DNA from: Marine Group I thaumarchaeote
GTDB lineage: Archaea > Thermoproteota > Nitrososphaeria > Nitrososphaerales > Nitrosopumilaceae
Length of the DNA: 64,000 bases
Reading direction: 5' to 3'
Assembly (NCBI GenBank): GCA_013390905.1
Contig: JACATG010000001.1
Location: 1-64,000 of the forward strand
The notes below the pieces were generated by a model. It saw only the letters and a list, made by a program, of their open reading frames with translations. It was not told the DNA's origin and made no database searches. This document shows positions 62,523 to 64,000 of the stretch, one piece after another. The translations under genes were made by a program, and so were the position numbers. Numbering within the stretch: position 1 is the stretch's first letter; each line of letters opens with the position of its first letter.

Positions 62523-63035
62523 ATGGATTATAAAATACTAGATATTGAAAAATCATTTGAAGGAAAGATAACAGAAAATCTTGGTAATAATGAATATGTA
62601 ATTAAAATTAACGATAATGATCATAAATTAAAAATTCTAAATATGACTTCAAAAGGAATTGAATTTATTTTAGACCAAAAATATCACAGGGCAAAATATC
62701 TTGAACAATCTACAAATGAAATGAATCTTGTTATTGATAATGTTCCAATTACTCTAAACATCCATGCTCACTTTGATGAAATTGTTTATAAAAATACTGG
62801 TGGAGGTGGTACAGGTGATGCACAATTAGCTTTGAAAAGTCAAATCCCCGGAAAGGTTGTATCAATTGCAGTTACTGATGGAGATTCTGTAAAGAAAGGT
62901 GATATTGTTTGTACTTTAGAGTCAATGAAAATGCAAGTAGCTATTAAAGCACACAAAGATGGTGTTATAAAATCAATTAAAGTAAAGGAAACTGCAACTG
63001 TTGCTAAAGGCGACGTTATTGCAGAAATAGAATAA
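62523..63035 (+). CDS. accB: Biotin carboxyl carrier subunit
   Basis: This 170-residue protein ends in a biotinyl domain: KSQIPGKVVSIAVTDGDSVK, the biotinylated Lys in LESMKMQVAI (near 135) and a symmetric second half. The N-terminal 90 residues are a beta-rich, archaeal-type extension. Third gene of the carboxylase operon. Confidence 0.95.
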   Translation: MDYKILDIEKSFEGKITENLGNNEYVIKINDNDHKLKILNMTSKGIEFILDQKYHRAKYLEQSTNEMNLVIDNVPITLNIHAHFDEIVYKNTGGGGTGDAQLALKSQIPGKVVSIAVTDGDSVKKGDIVCTLESMKMQVAIKAHKDGVIKSIKVKETATVAKGDVIAEIE

Positions 63036-63048
63036 AAAGAAATTTTTA

Positions 63049-63513
63049 TTATTTCAGAAAATTTTTAATTTCTTCATAGTTTGGTTCTTTTAATGGATCT
63101 TCTGAAACCCATTTGTAACCAATCTTTCCATCTTCCATAATTATGAATACAGAACGTTTTGCAGCATTGTAATCTTTAAGGTGAAGTAAATCTTTCATCA
63201 ATATGCCGTAATTACGAATTGTTTTACTGTTATAATCCCCCAACAATGGGAAATTGAAGTTATGTTTTTCTGCAAATGTTTTATTTGCAAATGGTCCATC
63301 GTTACTGATTGCTACTATTTGTGCACCAAGATCTGAAATCTCTTGCCAGGAATCTCTAAGTGTACACAGCTCGACTTCACAAACTGGAGAACTTGCAGCA
63401 ACTATGAATGACAGAACAATTTTTTTCCCTTTAAATTCATCCAAAGTCCGCATCTTCAAATCTATATCTGGAAGTTCAAAGTCAGGAGCAACATCTCCGA
63501 TATTTAATGACAC
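63049..63513 (-). CDS. Peroxiredoxin (AhpC/TSA family)
   Basis: This 154-residue peroxide reductase has GDVAPDFELPDIDLK, the peroxidatic region SSPVCEVELCTLRDSW (Cys in the place of the usual T-x-x-C; the Thr is Ser) and VAISNDGPFANKTFAEKHNFNFPLL. It removes peroxides in an aerobic ammonia oxidiser. It converges on the carboxylase operon with a 13-bp gap. Confidence 0.9.
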   Translation of the reverse strand: MSLNIGDVAPDFELPDIDLKMRTLDEFKGKKIVLSFIVAASSPVCEVELCTLRDSWQEISDLGAQIVAISNDGPFANKTFAEKHNFNFPLLGDYNSKTIRNYGILMKDLLHLKDYNAAKRSVFIIMEDGKIGYKWVSEDPLKEPNYEEIKNFLK

Positions 63514-63626
63514 GATAATTTTTTGCCATTATCCTTTTAAGTAGTTTTCAAAAACTGTTTTTTCTAAAATTTGATCGAAAAAAGTAACCATACCTTTTTA
63601 TACAAAAATTATGGCAAATAGCTAAA

Positions 63627-64000
63627 TTGGTCGGGGAATTAGCGGGCAGTTATAGTACAGTGGTGCTGATGTTTGCCTTTGGTATAGCAGCGATGGCACC
63701 TGCATTAGTAATTTCAAGAATGATCTCACCAAGAAAACGAAGCAATCCTGTTAAATTTTTGCCAATGGAATGTGGTCAAGTTCCATCAGGAGAAGGACGA
63801 ACTCACTTTATGATGCAGTATTATCCTTACATTCTGATGTTTGTAGTCTTTGATGTCATGGCAATTTTCTTGTATGCATGGGGAAGTGCTCTTTTGGAGC
63901 TCCCAAAGAGTGCAACTTTACCCATAATGGGATTTTTAGCTATAATGTTTGGAGCAATGGCATTTGCACTGTATCAATCAGGGAGACGAAGAATATGGTA
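63627..64000 (+). CDS. nuoA: NADH dehydrogenase-like subunit A (NuoA), 3' end outside window
   Basis: A 124-codon open frame from TTG 63627 runs off the right edge. Three hydrophobic segments, the loop SNPVKFLPMECGQVPSGEGR and MMQYYPYILMFVVFDVMAIF are the NuoA signature. It would be the first gene of complex I in the usual order. An ATG at 63611 is in another frame and stops after four codons, so TTG is the only upstream start. Confidence 0.92.
   Translation, partial: MVGELAGSYSTVVLMFAFGIAAMAPALVISRMISPRKRSNPVKFLPMECGQVPSGEGRTHFMMQYYPYILMFVVFDVMAIFLYAWGSALLELPKSATLPIMGFLAIMFGAMAFALYQSGRRRIW

Overview
The window is chromosomal DNA of an AT-rich, ammonia-oxidising thaumarchaeon of the Nitrosopumilus/Nitrosarchaeum type. 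Three things support this. Archaeal information-processing genes are present (TFB, RfcS/RfcL, MCM, GINS, aIF5B, aIF6, Alba, L7Ae/S28e/L24e/L37e, an Sm-like protein, archease). Two blocks of the 3-hydroxypropionate/4-hydroxybutyrate CO2-fixation cycle lie in the window. Many genes start with TTG/GTG or are leaderless, with a TATA box about 25 bp before the start codon. The order (4-hydroxybutyrate-CoA ligase and dehydratase, later the biotin carboxylase operon, then nuoA) matches what I recall of the Nitrosopumilus maritimus chromosome; I could not check this by search.

Layout. 1-4.5 kb: end of a ribbon-helix-helix gene, a CcdA/YHS/thioredoxin-like redox operon, a radical SAM gene, a broken winged-helix regulator, small membrane proteins and an RNase H-like protein. 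4.5-8.2 kb: 4-hydroxybutyrate-CoA ligase (ADP-forming) and 4-hydroxybutyryl-CoA dehydratase. 8.4-11.4 kb: signal peptidase, thioredoxin and three zinc-ribbon proteins. 11.4-19.2 kb: tRNA-Ala and tRNA-Leu, a cyclic amidohydrolase, Pcm, RpiA, L37e/Lsm, a creatininase-fold plus PurU-like pair, and a phosphohexomutase. 19.2-22.2 kb: the archaeal operon L7Ae-S28e-L24e-Ndk-aIF5B. 22.2-25.4 kb: thioredoxin, a zinc ribbon, a surface protein with an ETTEP repeat, archease and DedA. 25.4-26.9 kb: a gene-poor stretch. 26.9-34 kb: thermonuclease, VOC protein, HisS, aIF6, three tandem ferredoxins, tRNA-Ser, TFB and RfcS.

34-40 kb: a GATC-dense, foldable 5' region followed by the tightly packed GINS-MCM-Hel308-GT4 operon. 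40-44.3 kb: sugar and amino-acid metabolism plus the first ferredoxin-reductase-like flavoprotein. 44.4-47.3 kb: tRNA-Ala, a HEAT-repeat protein, Alba with a 9 x 12-residue N-terminal repeat, a PEP mutase/isocitrate lyase-like enzyme and PadR with a tandem palindromic operator. 47.4-50.6 kb: succinate dehydrogenase (A-C-D-B). 50.6-56.7 kb: MIP18-type assembly factor, ArgH, tRNA-Lys, tRNA-Asp, a HemA homologue without its catalytic Cys, DUF1059, the second flavoprotein and an IMPase. 56.8-59.4 kb: RfcL between two unknown coupled genes. 59.5-63 kb: acetyl/propionyl-CoA carboxylase (three subunits). 63-64 kb: peroxiredoxin and the start of nuoA.

The metabolic theme is autotrophy and electron transfer: carbon-fixation enzymes, complex II, the start of complex I, ferredoxins and ferredoxin-reductase-like flavoproteins. 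I saw no CRISPR array, insertion sequence, provirus or obvious defence island. The less ordinary signals are the GATC cluster before GINS, the PadR double palindrome, the Cys-to-Ser HemA homologue, the doubly broken winged-helix gene, the expanded Alba N-terminus and the CcdA-YHS-thioredoxin triad.
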